64,000 bases of DNA from Leptolyngbya sp. FACHB-8 (lineage in GTDB: Bacteria > Cyanobacteriota > Cyanobacteriia > Elainellales > Elainellaceae), in the NCBI RefSeq assembly GCF_014695575.1, contig NZ_JACJOO010000095.1:62001-126000 (forward strand). The letters are read 5' to 3'. Every line of letters begins with the position of its first letter. The first letter of the stretch is position 1. This document shows positions 1 to 8,431 of the stretch, piece after piece. A model generated the notes under the pieces. That model was not told the DNA's origin, made no database searches, and worked only from the letters and a program-made list of their open reading frames with translations. Both the position numbers and the translations under genes were made by a program.

Positions 1-563
1 GCATTGGGAACGGGGTACACAACAGTGTCATCAAATTTGACTTGGGCATGCTGTTCATAGGCATACCAGGTACTTAAACCTCGGATGTACTGCTCCTGGT
101 TATTAATGGCAAACCGAATATGGTTATTGAACTCACCCTTTGCATCTGCATAGGCATAAGAATGTAGCTCAAAGGTCATTCCTTTCGTAGCTTTATACAT
201 TTCCTCTTCAGCGAGTTCAGAAGATGCTACGGGCCGGCGCTTCAGTATCGTATCCTGAGTGATTTCCAATATCTGCGCAGCCGTTTGTTCTTCCATGGGA
301 TAAACGACTTGCCCATCAAATTCAACCTCGGCAAATCGGTTGAAAATAAACCAGGTGTTAAACCCTTTAAGGTTTCCGTCTTTGAGTGTGAATTTGATGT
401 GTTCGTCGAAATCACCGAAGGAGTCGGCATAAGCATACGATTGAATTTCGTATTGGGTAAGTTGGTTAATCGGGAATTTATCCGCCTCGGGAAGTTCACC
501 AACATAGACAGGACGGCGCTTGAGAACAGCGCGCTGGTCGGTAATCTTCAGGATGTGTGCCAT
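1..563 (-). CDS. Tandem-repeat protein, partial (C-terminal end outside window)
   Basis: On the minus strand an open frame without stops runs from an ATG at 563 to the first base of the window, 187 codons, so the protein is cut off at its C-terminal side. It contains two imperfect repeats of about 90 residues. Each has a segment like LKRRP (residues about 14 and 108), then a block with SYAYAD, then HI(K/R)F, then a tryptophan-containing segment (FNTWF / LSTWY), and closes with VVYP. The conserved order in both copies, and the lack of stops, make this frame far more convincing than the short overlapping plus-strand frames. I do not recognise the family. The repeats look like small beta-rich domains, possibly carbohydrate or cell-wall binding, but that is a guess. 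No gene lies immediately upstream. Confidence 0.72.
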   Translation of the reverse strand, partial: MAHILKITDQRAVLKRRPVYVGELPEADKFPINQLTQYEIQSYAYADSFGDFDEHIKFTLKDGNLKGFNTWFIFNRFAEVEFDGQVVYPMEEQTAAQILEITQDTILKRRPVASSELAEEEMYKATKGMTFELHSYAYADAKGEFNNHIRFAINNQEQYIRGLSTWYAYEQHAQVKFDDTVVYPVPN

Positions 564-759
564 GGAGAGATGCTCCGTGATTGAACGAGATAGTTGTTTA
601 TTGAATCAAGAGTCGAACTTAGAATTCCCTGAAGCAAAGGAAGTTCATGTGCCGACCTTGACGTTTAGATTTGCAACACTCCGGCTTGCTAAAAACCTTT
701 TAGGTAATGTCAGTTTGAAAAGACCTTTATGTAAGTTTGAGTTGTACTCAAAAATGGTT

Positions 760-886
760 TTTTCGAGGGCTACCTATACCCCTTTCCAATCTGATGAGCT
801 ACGAGAAGGATGTGGGATTTTATCCCAGTCGCTCTCTCGTACCTCGCCAAATTGGAGACCGTCATACGATACATGGCCCTCGAAAA
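760..886. repeat. Nested inverted repeat (outer stem plus inner hairpins)
   Basis: Outer arms TTTTCGAGGGC (760-770) and GCCCTCGAAAA (876-886) are exact reverse complements. Inside, GAGCTACGAGA (796-806) faces TCTCGTACCTC (835-845) with one mismatch, and the core TGGGAT-TTT-ATCCCA (813-827) is a perfect hairpin with a 3-base loop. The inner arm GAGGTACGAGA recurs in the hairpins at 11250 and 42199. Confidence 0.75.
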
Positions 887-1078
887 GACCCTGATTTGAA
901 CCCAGGTTTAACAAACGCCAGAGCATGAAACTTTTGGCTAAGAATGAATATCGTTCAGCGTACCTCTGCCAAAAGAAAGAATCCAGTGAAAAATAATAAT
1001 CTTACAAATCTGTAACCGTTCCTAAGTCTGGTGATGTATGCGGGATCGGCGTGTGACAGAGCCCTGTATAGCTTTTGT

Positions 1079-1138
1079 CGCGTTAGTTAGGACATTCGGA
1101 GCGAGTGGGAGCCCGCTCTGGATGTCCTAACTAACGCG
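1079..1138. repeat. 16-bp-arm inverted repeat
   Basis: Perfect 16-base arms (1079-1094 and 1123-1138) separated by 28 bases. It lies three bases before repeat B1. No coding sequence overlaps. Confidence 0.75.
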
Positions 1139-1141
1139 GCA

Positions 1142-1242
1142 CTAGTAGGCTGCGGCCTAAGTTCGCAACCTATGTTTTTGTGTAGGGTGCGAAGCACCCT
1201 ACACAAAAACATAGGTGATGGATTTCCGCCTCAGCGTACTAG
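1142..1242. repeat. Repeat family B, copy 1 (101 bp)
   Basis: The ends CTAGTAGGCTGCGGC (1142-1156) and GCCTCAGCGTACTAG (1228-1242) pair with two mismatches and enclose a perfect hairpin (1169-1215) with 22-base arms and loop GAA. A second copy at 33204-33304 is the same length and differs at only two positions, 1171 and 1213. These two bases pair with each other in the hairpin (T-A here, C-G there), so the change is compensatory. Confidence 0.9.
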
Positions 1243-1269
1243 CAATCGTAACCGCTTGTTAGCAAAGCC

Positions 1270-1305
1270 AAAAAAAGAGAGCGTGGGGATATGTCCCCAC
1301 GCTCT
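1270..1305 (-). terminator. Intrinsic terminator of secG
   Basis: A 12-bp perfect stem (1278-1289 with 1294-1305) is followed, on the minus strand, by a run of seven thymines a few bases further on. It begins 22 bases after the secG stop codon, the position expected of a Rho-independent terminator. Confidence 0.8.
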
Positions 1306-1326
1306 TCTCATAGCACTGTCAAAACT

Positions 1327-1641
1327 CTACTGAGCAGGATTTGCCGGAGCATCAGGAGCCGGAGCTGTTAGAGGCGCGGAAGTTGCCGGAGCGCCGGGTG
1401 CCGCTTCTACCGGGGACAACCACTGGGCACTCAGCACCACGGTTAGGGCCAAAAACAGAGCTGTCAGAGTCCAGGTCATACGGTTCAGGGTTAACTCAGC
1501 ACTCTTCGTGCTAGTAAACAGTTGAGCTTGGCCGCCCAATCCGCCTAGACCATCACCCTTGGGGCTGTGTAGCAATACCAGGACGATCAGACCAAAGGCG
1601 GTAAGACCCCAGAGAATATGAGCGATCGTTTCGAGTGTCAT
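1327..1641 (-). CDS. secG: Preprotein translocase subunit SecG
   Basis: SecG is the small accessory subunit of the SecYEG channel that moves unfolded proteins across the cytoplasmic and thylakoid membranes. The 104-residue product has a hydrophobic segment near residues 5-24, the conserved cytoplasmic loop with LHSPKGDGLGGLGG and a second membrane segment near 54-73, followed by an Ala/Pro-rich tail. The length is slightly above the usual 75-80 residues because of that tail. It is downstream of gpmI on the same strand, an arrangement I recall in other cyanobacteria. A hairpin lies between the two genes and a good terminator follows the stop. Confidence 0.93.
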   Translation of the reverse strand: MTLETIAHILWGLTAFGLIVLVLLHSPKGDGLGGLGGQAQLFTSTKSAELTLNRMTWTLTALFLALTVVLSAQWLSPVEAAPGAPATSAPLTAPAPDAPANPAQ

Positions 1642-1717
1642 AGATAAACCAGCGGAGATGTCATGGGAGCGGCGAACGTCCCTTAATTATTGTACTAAAA
1701 GGCTTTGTCCCAAGAGG

Positions 1718-1750
1718 GTTGTTTTTGTGCGCATTGCGCACAAAAACAAC
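1718..1750. repeat. Perfect hairpin after gpmI (15-3-15)
   Basis: GTTGTTTTTGTGCGC and its exact complement flank the 3-base loop ATT. The hairpin begins one base after the gpmI stop codon and lies between gpmI and secG. It could attenuate readthrough from gpmI into secG. Confidence 0.8.
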
Positions 1751-1751
1751 T

Positions 1752-3350
1752 TTATAGGGAAACTCGTACCGGCGTGCGGTTTGCTCGGGTTTCGATTTCA
1801 GCGGTATCGATCAGGGAGGTACCCGTCATTTCAGTGGGTTGGGAAATTTGCAGAATTTGCAAAATAGTTGGTGCGATATCGGCTAGGGTACCGCCTGCCC
1901 GTAAACGAACCTCGGCCCCATGGCCGGGGATCTTACGCTTTTCTCCTTCTACCAGAATGAATGGCACGGGATTGGTGGTGTGGGCTGTCCAAGGGTTGCC
2001 TTGGTCATCCCACATCATTTCAGCATTGCCGTGATCAGCGGTGATCAGGGTGGTGCCTCCGGCCTTAACGATACTTTCGAGGAGACGACCAACGCAGCGA
2101 TCGACGGTTTCAATAGCCTTTACCGTGGCCTCAATTTTGCCCGTATGGCCAACCATATCCGGGTTAGCGTAGTTGATCACGATCAGGGAATAGATGCCCT
2201 TTTCGACAGCGGCGATCGCCACTTCCGTTACCTTATCGGCTGACATCGGTGGGGTGCGATCGTAAGTCGCCACCATAGGGCTGGGAACCAGTTCTCGATC
2301 TTCTCCTGCAAAAGGCTCTTCAATACCGCCATTGAAGAAGTAGGTGACGTGAGCATACTTCTCGGTTTCTGCCAGACGCAGTTGCCGCAGCCCCTGTTGA
2401 GAAACAATTTCACCCAAAATGTTGGTGAGATCTTGGGGCTCGAAGGCTACCAGCACCGGAAATTCGGGATCGTATTGAGTAAAGGTCGCAAAGGCAAGGG
2501 GCGTGATGAATTCTCGCTCAAAGCCGTTGAAATTGCGATCGACGAACACTTGGGTCAGTTGGCGAGCGCGGTCGGGACGGAAATTGAAGAAAATAACACC
2601 ATCACCAGCGCTAACAGCACCCGGAGCAACCCGAGTGGGTTCAACAAACTCGTCAGTAATCTCTGCCTCATAGGAGGCCTTAAGAATTTCCAGGGCAGAA
2701 CGACCATCGCCGTCACCGTCCTGGGTGATCACTTTGTAGGCTTTCTCTGTACGATCCCAGCGGCGATCGCGATCCATGGTGTAATAACGACCGCTGATTG
2801 TCACAATGCGACCAATGCCGATTTTGACAATCATGTCCTCAATCTGCTGTACCGCCGCCAAGCCATCTGTGGGCTTCGTATCGCGCCCATCCGTGATGAC
2901 GTGGAGGCACACATCGTTAATCTGCTGTTCTTTCGCCAGTTTGAGCAAACCTGCCAAGTGGCTCAGGTGGGAGTGTACCCCCCCATCGGAGCAAAGGCCA
3001 ACGAAGTGGAGCTTTCCGCCACTTTGCCGGACTTCCTGGCACACCTTTAATAAGGCTGAATTGCCCAAAATTGAGCCATCTTCAACAGCATCGGAGATCC
3101 GCACCAACTCCTGGGGCACAATACGGCCTGCACCAATATTTAGGTGGCCCACCTCAGAATTGCCCATTTGCCCATCGGGTAGCCCAACATTCTTCCCGGA
3201 GGTATGAATCAGCGTACTGGGATAGGCTTCCCACAGGCTATTCATTACTGGCGTGTTAGCGGCGGCGATCGCATTGCCGTCCGTTTCTTCGCGGTATCCC
3301 CACCCGTCTAGAATTATCAGAACAACTGGAGAGACAGGCATCTGTGCCAT
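1752..3350 (-). CDS. gpmI: 2,3-bisphosphoglycerate-independent phosphoglycerate mutase
   Basis: This glycolytic/gluconeogenic enzyme interconverts 3- and 2-phosphoglycerate using two Mn ions and a phosphoserine intermediate. The 532-residue product belongs to the alkaline-phosphatase-like superfamily. Visible hallmarks are the N-terminal LIILDGWGYR with metal-binding Asp15, the catalytic serine in MGNSEVGHLNIGAGR (Ser65), ITDGRDT, the NYANPDMVGHTG segment and TADHGNAEMM near the C terminus. The length is normal for the family (510-550). Upstream lies a hairpin-rich gap; downstream on the same strand is secG. Confidence 0.97.
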   Translation of the reverse strand: MAQMPVSPVVLIILDGWGYREETDGNAIAAANTPVMNSLWEAYPSTLIHTSGKNVGLPDGQMGNSEVGHLNIGAGRIVPQELVRISDAVEDGSILGNSALLKVCQEVRQSGGKLHFVGLCSDGGVHSHLSHLAGLLKLAKEQQINDVCLHVITDGRDTKPTDGLAAVQQIEDMIVKIGIGRIVTISGRYYTMDRDRRWDRTEKAYKVITQDGDGDGRSALEILKASYEAEITDEFVEPTRVAPGAVSAGDGVIFFNFRPDRARQLTQVFVDRNFNGFEREFITPLAFATFTQYDPEFPVLVAFEPQDLTNILGEIVSQQGLRQLRLAETEKYAHVTYFFNGGIEEPFAGEDRELVPSPMVATYDRTPPMSADKVTEVAIAAVEKGIYSLIVINYANPDMVGHTGKIEATVKAIETVDRCVGRLLESIVKAGGTTLITADHGNAEMMWDDQGNPWTAHTTNPVPFILVEGEKRKIPGHGAEVRLRAGGTLADIAPTILQILQISQPTEMTGTSLIDTAEIETRANRTPVRVSL

Positions 3351-3550
3351 CTAGATAGCCCTTGGTTTATCGGTAAGAATTTTCTCAGCAATCATATCAT
3401 CCACTTTCGCACTTCCGCCTGGGTCGTCATGCCTATGACAACCGCCTTTTCCGAAAGATTTAAGAATTTCGGGTAAATCTTGCCAAATCTTGTTTTGGGA
3501 AAAGGAGACCGATAGCTTGAGTTGCTGTAGATATATCAGCATGTCCTATT

Positions 3551-3603
3551 TTGAAAGGCTTGATTTTGGTCATGCTATATGCATGCAAAATTAAGCCTTT
3601 CAA
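3551..3603. repeat. 18-bp-arm inverted repeat
   Basis: TTGAAAGGCTTGATTTTG (3551-3568) faces CAAAATTAAGCCTTTCAA (3586-3603), with one G-T pair. The spacer contains a small palindromic segment around CATGC. Confidence 0.7.
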
Positions 3604-3698
3604 GAAAACGCCAGATGATTCAGTGGTGTCACAAGCTAAAAGGACCCATGAAAACGCCATGCTAGCGCATCAAAATCCTTTTTGTGGACTAGCATGTC

Positions 3699-3739
3699 AA
3701 GAAGTTTTTGAGGGGTTTATAGCCCCTTAAAAACTTCTT
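3699..3739. repeat. 17-bp-arm inverted repeat
   Basis: AAGAAGTTTTTGAGGGG (3699-3715) faces CCCCTTAAAAACTTCTT (3723-3739) with one mismatch. It is preceded by a weaker repeat at 3658-3696 whose ends are CATGCTAG and CTAGCATG. Confidence 0.7.
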
Positions 3740-3745
3740 AAATTT

Positions 3746-3782
3746 AATGTTTAAGTGCGGGATTACCCCACACTTAAACATT
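3746..3782. repeat. Inverted repeat
   Basis: AATGTTTAAGTG (3746-3757) faces CACTTAAACATT (3771-3782), and the pairing continues inward with GGG/CCC after one base. It is the last of a run of hairpins upstream of the DnaJ-type gene. Confidence 0.7.
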
Positions 3783-4124
3783 GACGGACCACAAGTAACT
3801 CACGAAAAGGATTTTGACACCAGGTTTTAGTTTTTCTGTATAAATACATCCTGGTAATACTCTGCATACTGTGAAATGTATAAATATTGCAGCAGAGGAG
3901 GGTAGGCCCTAACAATTGCTTCCCCTCTCTTTGCCCTAGCGAAAGTGACTGTAGATCGCTCAGGTAGGGAAATCTCTCCCTTTTGAGTCTTGTAACCGTA
4001 CTTCGTAGGTCATTCACCTTTGGTAGGGTTGAATGAAAGGGCATGCACTAGACTTAAGAGATAACGGGCTTTACAGGCTGCGGCCCAGGCAGCCTGAGCG
4101 ACTGTGCAGGAGGAGATGAACTCG

Positions 4125-5096
4125 ATGGCCGCAACGGATTTTAGGGATTATTACGGGATTTTAGGCGTGAGTAAAGGTGCCAGCGCCGATGAAATCAAGC
4201 GGGCTTATCGAAAGCTGGCCCGTCAGTATCACCCCGATATGAATCCTGGGAATAAAACCGCCGAGGCCCGGTTCAAGGAGGTCAGCGAAGCCTACGAGGT
4301 ACTATCTGACACTGAAAAACGCCAGAAGTACGACCAGTTCGGCCAATATTGGAAGCAGGCTGGCAGTTGGCCGGGTGGCGGTGGAGCCGGGCAACCAGAT
4401 TTTGGTGGGTTTGATTTTGGTCAATACCGCAACTTCGACGACTTTATTAATGAACTGCTGGGGCGCTTTTCTACAACACCAGGGGGAGGGCGTAGTTATG
4501 GTCCAGGCCCTGGTGGATTTGGGGTAGATGATGCCTTCGGTGGCCGCACCAGTACGAGTGGAGCTGACCTGGAATCCAATTTTGCCTTATCCCTTTCAGA
4601 AGCCTTTCATGGCGTCCAGAAACGCCTGAGTGTTGGCAATGAGGTGATCGATGTACGAATTCCTGCTGGGGCAAAACCGGGGAGCAAAATTCGTATTCGT
4701 GGCAAAGGGCAACCCAGCCCCTACGGCGGGTCACGGGGTGACCTGTATCTAAAAATCGAAATTCGACCCCACGCCTTTTTTAAGTTTGATGGGGATAACC
4801 TGACGTGTGATGTGCCGATCGCCCCGGATGAAGCCGTGCTTGGGGCTGCTATCGAAGTTCCGACTCCCGATGGTATGGTCACCGTGAATGTGCCATCGGG
4901 AGTTCGTTCAGGTCAGTCTCTGCGGCTGCGTGGGAAGGGCTGGGTGACCCCGAAGGGCGATCGCAGCGACCTACTCGCCAAGGTCGTCATTATCCCTCCC
5001 AAAGATATCAGCGCTACGGAACGGGAGCTTTACGAAAAGATTCGCGCTAACCGCACCACTGATCCCCGCCAGGACCTACGGCAAGTCAAGCTTTAA
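4125..5096 (+). CDS. DnaJ-type co-chaperone without zinc finger (type II Hsp40)
   Basis: J-domain proteins deliver substrates to DnaK and stimulate its ATPase. Residues 1-75 form the J domain with the HPD motif at 36-38 (in RQYHPDMN). A Gly/Phe-rich linker covers about 85-150 (many GG and FGG repeats). The two beta-sandwich substrate domains fill the C-terminal half ([20 protein letters not shown] and later [19 protein letters not shown]). The CxxCxGxG zinc region of classical DnaJ is absent, so it resembles CbpA or DnaJ2. I chose ATG 4125 because AGGAGG ends 10 bases before it; the frame is open back to a GTG at 4104, but starts there or at 4116 place the Shine-Dalgarno inside or against the start. 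It converges on folK. Confidence 0.92.
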   Translation: MAATDFRDYYGILGVSKGASADEIKRAYRKLARQYHPDMNPGNKTAEARFKEVSEAYEVLSDTEKRQKYDQFGQYWKQAGSWPGGGGAGQPDFGGFDFGQYRNFDDFINELLGRFSTTPGGGRSYGPGPGGFGVDDAFGGRTSTSGADLESNFALSLSEAFHGVQKRLSVGNEVIDVRIPAGAKPGSKIRIRGKGQPSPYGGSRGDLYLKIEIRPHAFFKFDGDNLTCDVPIAPDEAVLGAAIEVPTPDGMVTVNVPSGVRSGQSLRLRGKGWVTPKGDRSDLLAKVVIIPPKDISATERELYEKIRANRTTDPRQDLRQVKL

Positions 5097-5248
5097 TTCC
5101 TATACGGATTTTGGGTGATTTCTGTAGAGGCGAGTTTTGACGTTACCTTAACGACCTATTCAGGAACTTCCACGCAAACCCGCTGTGGCGATCGCTATCA
5201 ATCGCCACAGCAGGTTTCGCTATTCAGCCAACAGCATGACCGTGAGTT

Positions 5249-5372
5249 AACCTCAGTTCGGGTTAAGGGTTTTTTCGAGTGCCGCGCTTCGCGCGGCACT
5301 CGAAAAAACCCATTATTGCGTGCGCGTCGCGCACGCAATAATGGGCGGTTCGGCTTATCCCGAACTGACGTT
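5249..5372 (+). repeat. Repeat family A, copy 1 (124 bp, Y-shaped)
   Basis: Terminal inverted repeats (AACCTCAGTTCGGGTTAAG at the left; the right end reads CTTATCCCGAACTGACGTT) enclose two perfect hairpins whose loops are TTC and GTC. The flanks carry the direct repeat GAGTT (5244-5248 and 5373-5377), as expected of a target-site duplication. Relative to copies A2-A4, both hairpin stems have changed sequence while keeping their pairing, for example TTATTGCG/CGCAATAA here against TTTTGGCG/CGCCAAAA elsewhere. Confidence 0.92.
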
Positions 5373-5486
5373 GAGTTAGTTGCTAAACCTGTCCTATTGA
5401 AACATGGGTAATAATTTTGTGGGGTGTGCAAGGTACAGCAGGCTTGTGTAAGTCTTGTACCTCAGTACGGAACAAACAATAAAACT

Positions 5487-5557
5487 ACCTCTAAAACTCA
5501 GAGTTCTTTGTTGTGAGGGTGTCGCCCCCACAACAAAGAACTCTGAGTTTTAGAGGT
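5487..5557. repeat. 29-bp perfect inverted repeat, probable terminator of folK
   Basis: Arms at 5487-5515 and 5529-5557 are exact complements and the pairing extends further into flanking A and T runs. It starts 30 bases past the folK stop on the minus strand. A bidirectional terminator for the convergent pair is likely. Confidence 0.8.
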
Positions 5558-5586
5558 TTTGATCTGTACTATCAAAAACGGATAAA

Positions 5587-6126
5587 TTAATGCTCAGCAA
5601 TGGGTTCGAGTAGCCGAACTCCACCAGGGTCTACAGCTTGTAGCAACTCGTTAACGGTTCTTTCCCATACGGGCACGATCCAATCCGAGGCAATTTCTGC
5701 TAGCGGTACGAGAACAAAAGCCCGCTCGTGCATTCGAGGGTGGGGAATTTGCAGGTCAGGGCTATCTACAACCGAACCGTCGTAGAGCAACAAATCCAGG
5801 TCGAGCAACCGGGGACCCCAACGCTCATGACGTACTCGGCCAAATTGTGCTTCGATTTCTAGCAGGGTTTCCAGTAGAGCTTCCGGGGAAAGATACGTGG
5901 AGACGAGCACACAGGCATTGAGGTAATCGGGTTGTGGCGGCCCCAGGGGGGCGGTGCGATAGAAACTAGATATTTGATTGACCTGGATACCGGGGATCTC
6001 ATCAAGAACAGCGATCGCGCTTTGCAGGATAGTGTGGGAATCACCCAAATTACTGCCGAGGGCGATCGCAGCCCGGTGAAGGGAAACGGGCGATCGCCCC
6101 ACCGACGGGGGGTCAAGCTCTAGCAT
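5587..6126 (-). CDS. folK: 2-amino-4-hydroxy-6-hydroxymethyldihydropteridine pyrophosphokinase (HPPK)
   Basis: FolK transfers pyrophosphate from ATP to the pterin, the step before dihydropteroate synthase in folate synthesis. The 179-residue product has the family start AAIALGSNLGDS (from about residue 19), FYRTAPLG, the signature RWGPRLLDLDLLLY and the C-terminal IPHPRMHERAFVLVPL. The length is typical (150-180), with an N-terminal extension of about 17 residues. It follows the ferredoxin gene on the same strand, 96 bases apart, with a hairpin between. folE, the entry step of the pathway, lies elsewhere in the window at 53.6-54.3 kb. Confidence 0.96.
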   Translation of the reverse strand: MLELDPPSVGRSPVSLHRAAIALGSNLGDSHTILQSAIAVLDEIPGIQVNQISSFYRTAPLGPPQPDYLNACVLVSTYLSPEALLETLLEIEAQFGRVRHERWGPRLLDLDLLLYDGSVVDSPDLQIPHPRMHERAFVLVPLAEIASDWIVPVWERTVNELLQAVDPGGVRLLEPIAEH

Positions 6127-6152
6127 AAGGTTTCCTGTATCTATTCCACTTA

Positions 6153-6207
6153 AAGAACCGTGATGAGGAGTGCATCACGTCGCGCTGCACTCCTCATCAC
6201 GGTTCTT
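6153..6207. repeat. 22-bp perfect inverted repeat between ferredoxin and folK
   Basis: Arms 6153-6174 and 6186-6207 are exact complements with an 11-base spacer. It lies just after the ferredoxin stop codon and just before the folK start, so it may terminate or attenuate ferredoxin transcripts. Confidence 0.78.
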
Positions 6208-6222
6208 CGACTGCATTCTATG

Positions 6223-6462
6223 TTACCAGGTCGGATCTACAAACAAATTGATGGCTAATTCACTTTCGCTGGGAGGTACTGCACTGATGCACGAGCAGAT
6301 GATCTGGCCATCGGGCAGTTCTACCTCGCAGGCATGGCAAGAACCCATCAGGCAACCCGTTGGGATGGAGATCCCGGCACGACTGGCCACCTGTAGAAGG
6401 GGTTCGCCTACTTCAGCCTCGACAACCACATTATCGGGAAGAAAACGAATATGAACACTCAT
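6223..6462 (-). CDS. Small plant-type [2Fe-2S] ferredoxin
   Basis: An electron carrier of 79 residues. Cys37, Cys42 and Cys45 form the C-x4-C-x2-C part of the plant-type cluster motif (TGCLMGSCHAC), and the fourth ligand is Cys56 or Cys58 in IICSC. The protein is shorter than photosynthetic PetF (about 97 residues) and has a fifth cysteine, so it is a specialised ferredoxin, not the main photosystem I acceptor. ATG 6462 begins the family-like sequence MSVHIRFLPD. The frame is open further upstream, but that extension (rich in W and hydrophobic residues) does not look like ferredoxin. The partner enzyme is unknown. Confidence 0.85.
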   Translation of the reverse strand: MSVHIRFLPDNVVVEAEVGEPLLQVASRAGISIPTGCLMGSCHACEVELPDGQIICSCISAVPPSESELAINLFVDPTW

Positions 6463-6858
6463 AACGAAAATCTGAAAAATTCCTAAATCAAGAAATAACG
6501 GAATTGCCGTTTGCTGAGCGGCCCAAAGCCAGTCAACAACCCCCCAATAGGCTACTTTCACCCGTGCCAATAGGGGGAATCTACCTCTCTACTCAATGCT
6601 ACGATGCAAAGCGAGATACAGCAAAACACACTAAATTCAATACCTGGGCAAAAGATAGTGCTTTAATGTCCAAATAATTTTTTGAATTCAGCGTGTTTGT
6701 ATGACTCAAGGATAAACGGGTACGTTGCACCGAAAGGGTTAGGGATATTAAGCGCACGTTCAAGTGCGCTTATTTTGTTTCTAGAGGTTGTAAAGCCCCG
6801 TTGTGAGGCAGTGGCGCTTAGCACGACTCGCTCACAACGGGGCTTTACGTCGCAGTGA
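6463..6858. other. Gap between cobQ and the ferredoxin gene
   Basis: No gene was seen. It contains a small hairpin at 6750-6771 (AAGCGCAC and GTGCGCTT) and a strong 18-bp hairpin (6790-6848) next to the cobQ stop. The part near 6463-6600 should carry the ferredoxin promoter. Confidence 0.55.
6790..6848 (-). terminator. Inverted repeat following cobQ
   Basis: Arms 6790-6807 and 6831-6848 (18 bases, exact) begin 10 bases after the cobQ stop on the minus strand. There is no strong thymine run, so the terminator role rests on position and stem strength. Confidence 0.6.
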
Positions 6859-8352
6859 TTAGGAGTTGAGCCAACTTGTAATCACTGCAGGATTAATGTA
6901 GGCTTCGACCACATCTGCCAAAGAATCGAGCATCATTTCTCGCTGTTCACGGTAGTTGGAGATCCCCGTGGGCAGGGACTTTAAGCCACGCTGCTGACGA
7001 AGTCGATTCAGCCAGGCCCGACGCCAAGCCCCGTTGTCAAAAATGCCATGCAGGTAAGTGCCCCAAAGAGATTGGGTGGAATCGACGGTGCCTAGAGGTT
7101 TGTCATCAAATAGAGGGAAGTATTGCGTTCCTTCTGCTCCTTCCTCTTCTGCCAGGTGGCTGCGGCCCTGATGAATTTCGTAGCCTGCTACAGGAAGCCC
7201 GGTTTGAGGATAGTTGGAGGTAACCTGCCGTTGTCGGGAAACCTTTTGCCCTGTAATCACGGTCTTTAGGGGGAATAAATCCAACCCCTTGTAACGACCC
7301 TCATGGCCTTCAACCCCTTCGGGATCGGCCAGCACTTTGCCCATCATCTGGAAGCCACCACAGATACCCATGACGGTCCCACCTGAGGCCGCATAGCTTT
7401 GAATTTCTTCGGCCATGCCGGTTTTCTGGAGGGCTAACAGGTCGGCAATCGTGGTCTTCGATCCCGGTAAGATGACCGCATCGGGATAACCCAGAGATTC
7501 TTTTAAGCCGACATAGCGCACATTGACGCTAGGTTCGGAATCCAGGGGGTCAAAATCTGTGAAGTTGGAAATTCGAGGGAGGCGGACAACGGCAATGTTG
7601 ATTTCTCCAGTGCTCTTAGACGATGGGCGATCGAGCAGGGATAGGGAATCTTCTGCTGGAAACACGGTATCCATCCACGGAATGACACCGATGACAGGAA
7701 TACCTGTGCGGTTCTCCAGCCATTCGATACCGGGTTGGAGGAGCGATCGCTGCCCCCTAAATTTATTGATCACAATCCCCTTCACCAGTGCCCGCTCCTC
7801 GGGCTCCAGCAGTTCCAGGGTGCCTACTATTTGGGCGAAAGCTCCCCCCCGGTCAATATCCACTACCAGGATGGTGGGTGCATTCAAGTAACGAGCGATC
7901 CGCATATTAGTCAGGTCGCGGTGCTTGATGTTGACCTCTACTGGGCTACCGGCCCCCTCACAGACCAGCAGGTCAAACTCTTCGCTTAGTCGTTTGAGCG
8001 ATTCTTCAATGGCTTGCCATCCCGGTTCAAAAAGCTGCTCGTAGTACTCAGCGGCTCCAATGCGGCCCACAGGTTTGCCCTTGAGAATCACCTGGGACGT
8101 CATATCGCCTTGAGGCTTTAACAGAATTGGGTTCATCTCAACCCGGGGCGTGATCCCTGCCGCCCAAGCTTGCACCGCTTGAGCATGACCAATTTCGCCA
8201 CCATTGTTGGTCACGTAGGCATTCAGGGCCATGTTTTGCCCCTTAAAGGGGGCCACTTGCCAGCCCTGCCGGCTCAAAATGCGGCATAGAGCCGTTGTTA
8301 CCATGGACTTCCCGGCATGGGATGTCGTCCCAACGACCATGATGGCTTTCAT
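6859..8352 (-). CDS. cobQ: Adenosylcobyric acid synthase (glutamine-hydrolysing)
   Basis: CobQ/CbiP amidates four carboxyl groups of adenosylcobyrinic acid diamide in cobalamin synthesis, drawing ammonia from glutamine. The N-terminal half is a dethiobiotin-synthetase-like ATPase with the P-loop VGTTSHAGKS (about residues 7-16) and DIDRGGAFAQIVGTLELL. The C-terminal half is a type I glutamine amidotransferase with the nucleophile in MGICGGFQMMG and the histidine in GTYLHGIFDN. I chose ATG 8352 because GGAGG lies 8 bases upstream; seven extra codons are open before it. A conserved protein precedes it on the same strand, and cobH-cbiET lie beyond on the other strand. Confidence 0.96.
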   Translation of the reverse strand: MKAIMVVGTTSHAGKSMVTTALCRILSRQGWQVAPFKGQNMALNAYVTNNGGEIGHAQAVQAWAAGITPRVEMNPILLKPQGDMTSQVILKGKPVGRIGAAEYYEQLFEPGWQAIEESLKRLSEEFDLLVCEGAGSPVEVNIKHRDLTNMRIARYLNAPTILVVDIDRGGAFAQIVGTLELLEPEERALVKGIVINKFRGQRSLLQPGIEWLENRTGIPVIGVIPWMDTVFPAEDSLSLLDRPSSKSTGEINIAVVRLPRISNFTDFDPLDSEPSVNVRYVGLKESLGYPDAVILPGSKTTIADLLALQKTGMAEEIQSYAASGGTVMGICGGFQMMGKVLADPEGVEGHEGRYKGLDLFPLKTVITGQKVSRQRQVTSNYPQTGLPVAGYEIHQGRSHLAEEEGAEGTQYFPLFDDKPLGTVDSTQSLWGTYLHGIFDNGAWRRAWLNRLRQQRGLKSLPTGISNYREQREMMLDSLADVVEAYINPAVITSWLNS

Positions 8353-8431
8353 CCAAAACCTCCAGAAACCCAAGAATAATCAGCCACGGTAGATGGAATC
8401 ACAAAGCAAGAACTCTTTGGCTGGCGCTGCT

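Larger units (their letters stand above)
564..1326. other. Gene-free interval with nested inverted repeats
   Basis: No convincing coding frame was seen. The interval holds a nested inverted repeat (760-886), a separate inverted repeat (1079-1138), one copy of the 101-bp repeat family B (1142-1242) and the secG terminator. The remaining bases 564-759 and 887-1078 show nothing recognisable except that the 5' region of the gene ending at 1 must have its promoter here. Confidence 0.6.
3351..4124. other. Gene-free interval with three inverted repeats
   Basis: This gap between the divergent gpmI and DnaJ genes has no plausible coding frame. Between 3551 and 3782 it carries three or four consecutive inverted repeats, listed separately. 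The rest must hold the two outward promoters, but no clear consensus stands out. Confidence 0.6.
5097..5586. other. Convergent gap between the DnaJ-type gene and folK
   Basis: No gene was seen. The 490-bp gap carries repeat A1 (5249-5372) and a strong 29-bp-arm hairpin (5487-5557) that sits just beyond the folK stop codon. Confidence 0.65.

Noticed and set aside
285-584. Plus-strand frame overlapping the partial repeat protein
   Set aside because: The minus-strand frame is longer, open to the edge, and encodes a clear internal repeat.
870-930. tRNA-like string GATTTGAACCCAGG
   Set aside because: It resembles a T-arm of a minus-strand tRNA, but no acceptor, D or anticodon stem fits around it; it lies beside the nested repeat 760-886.
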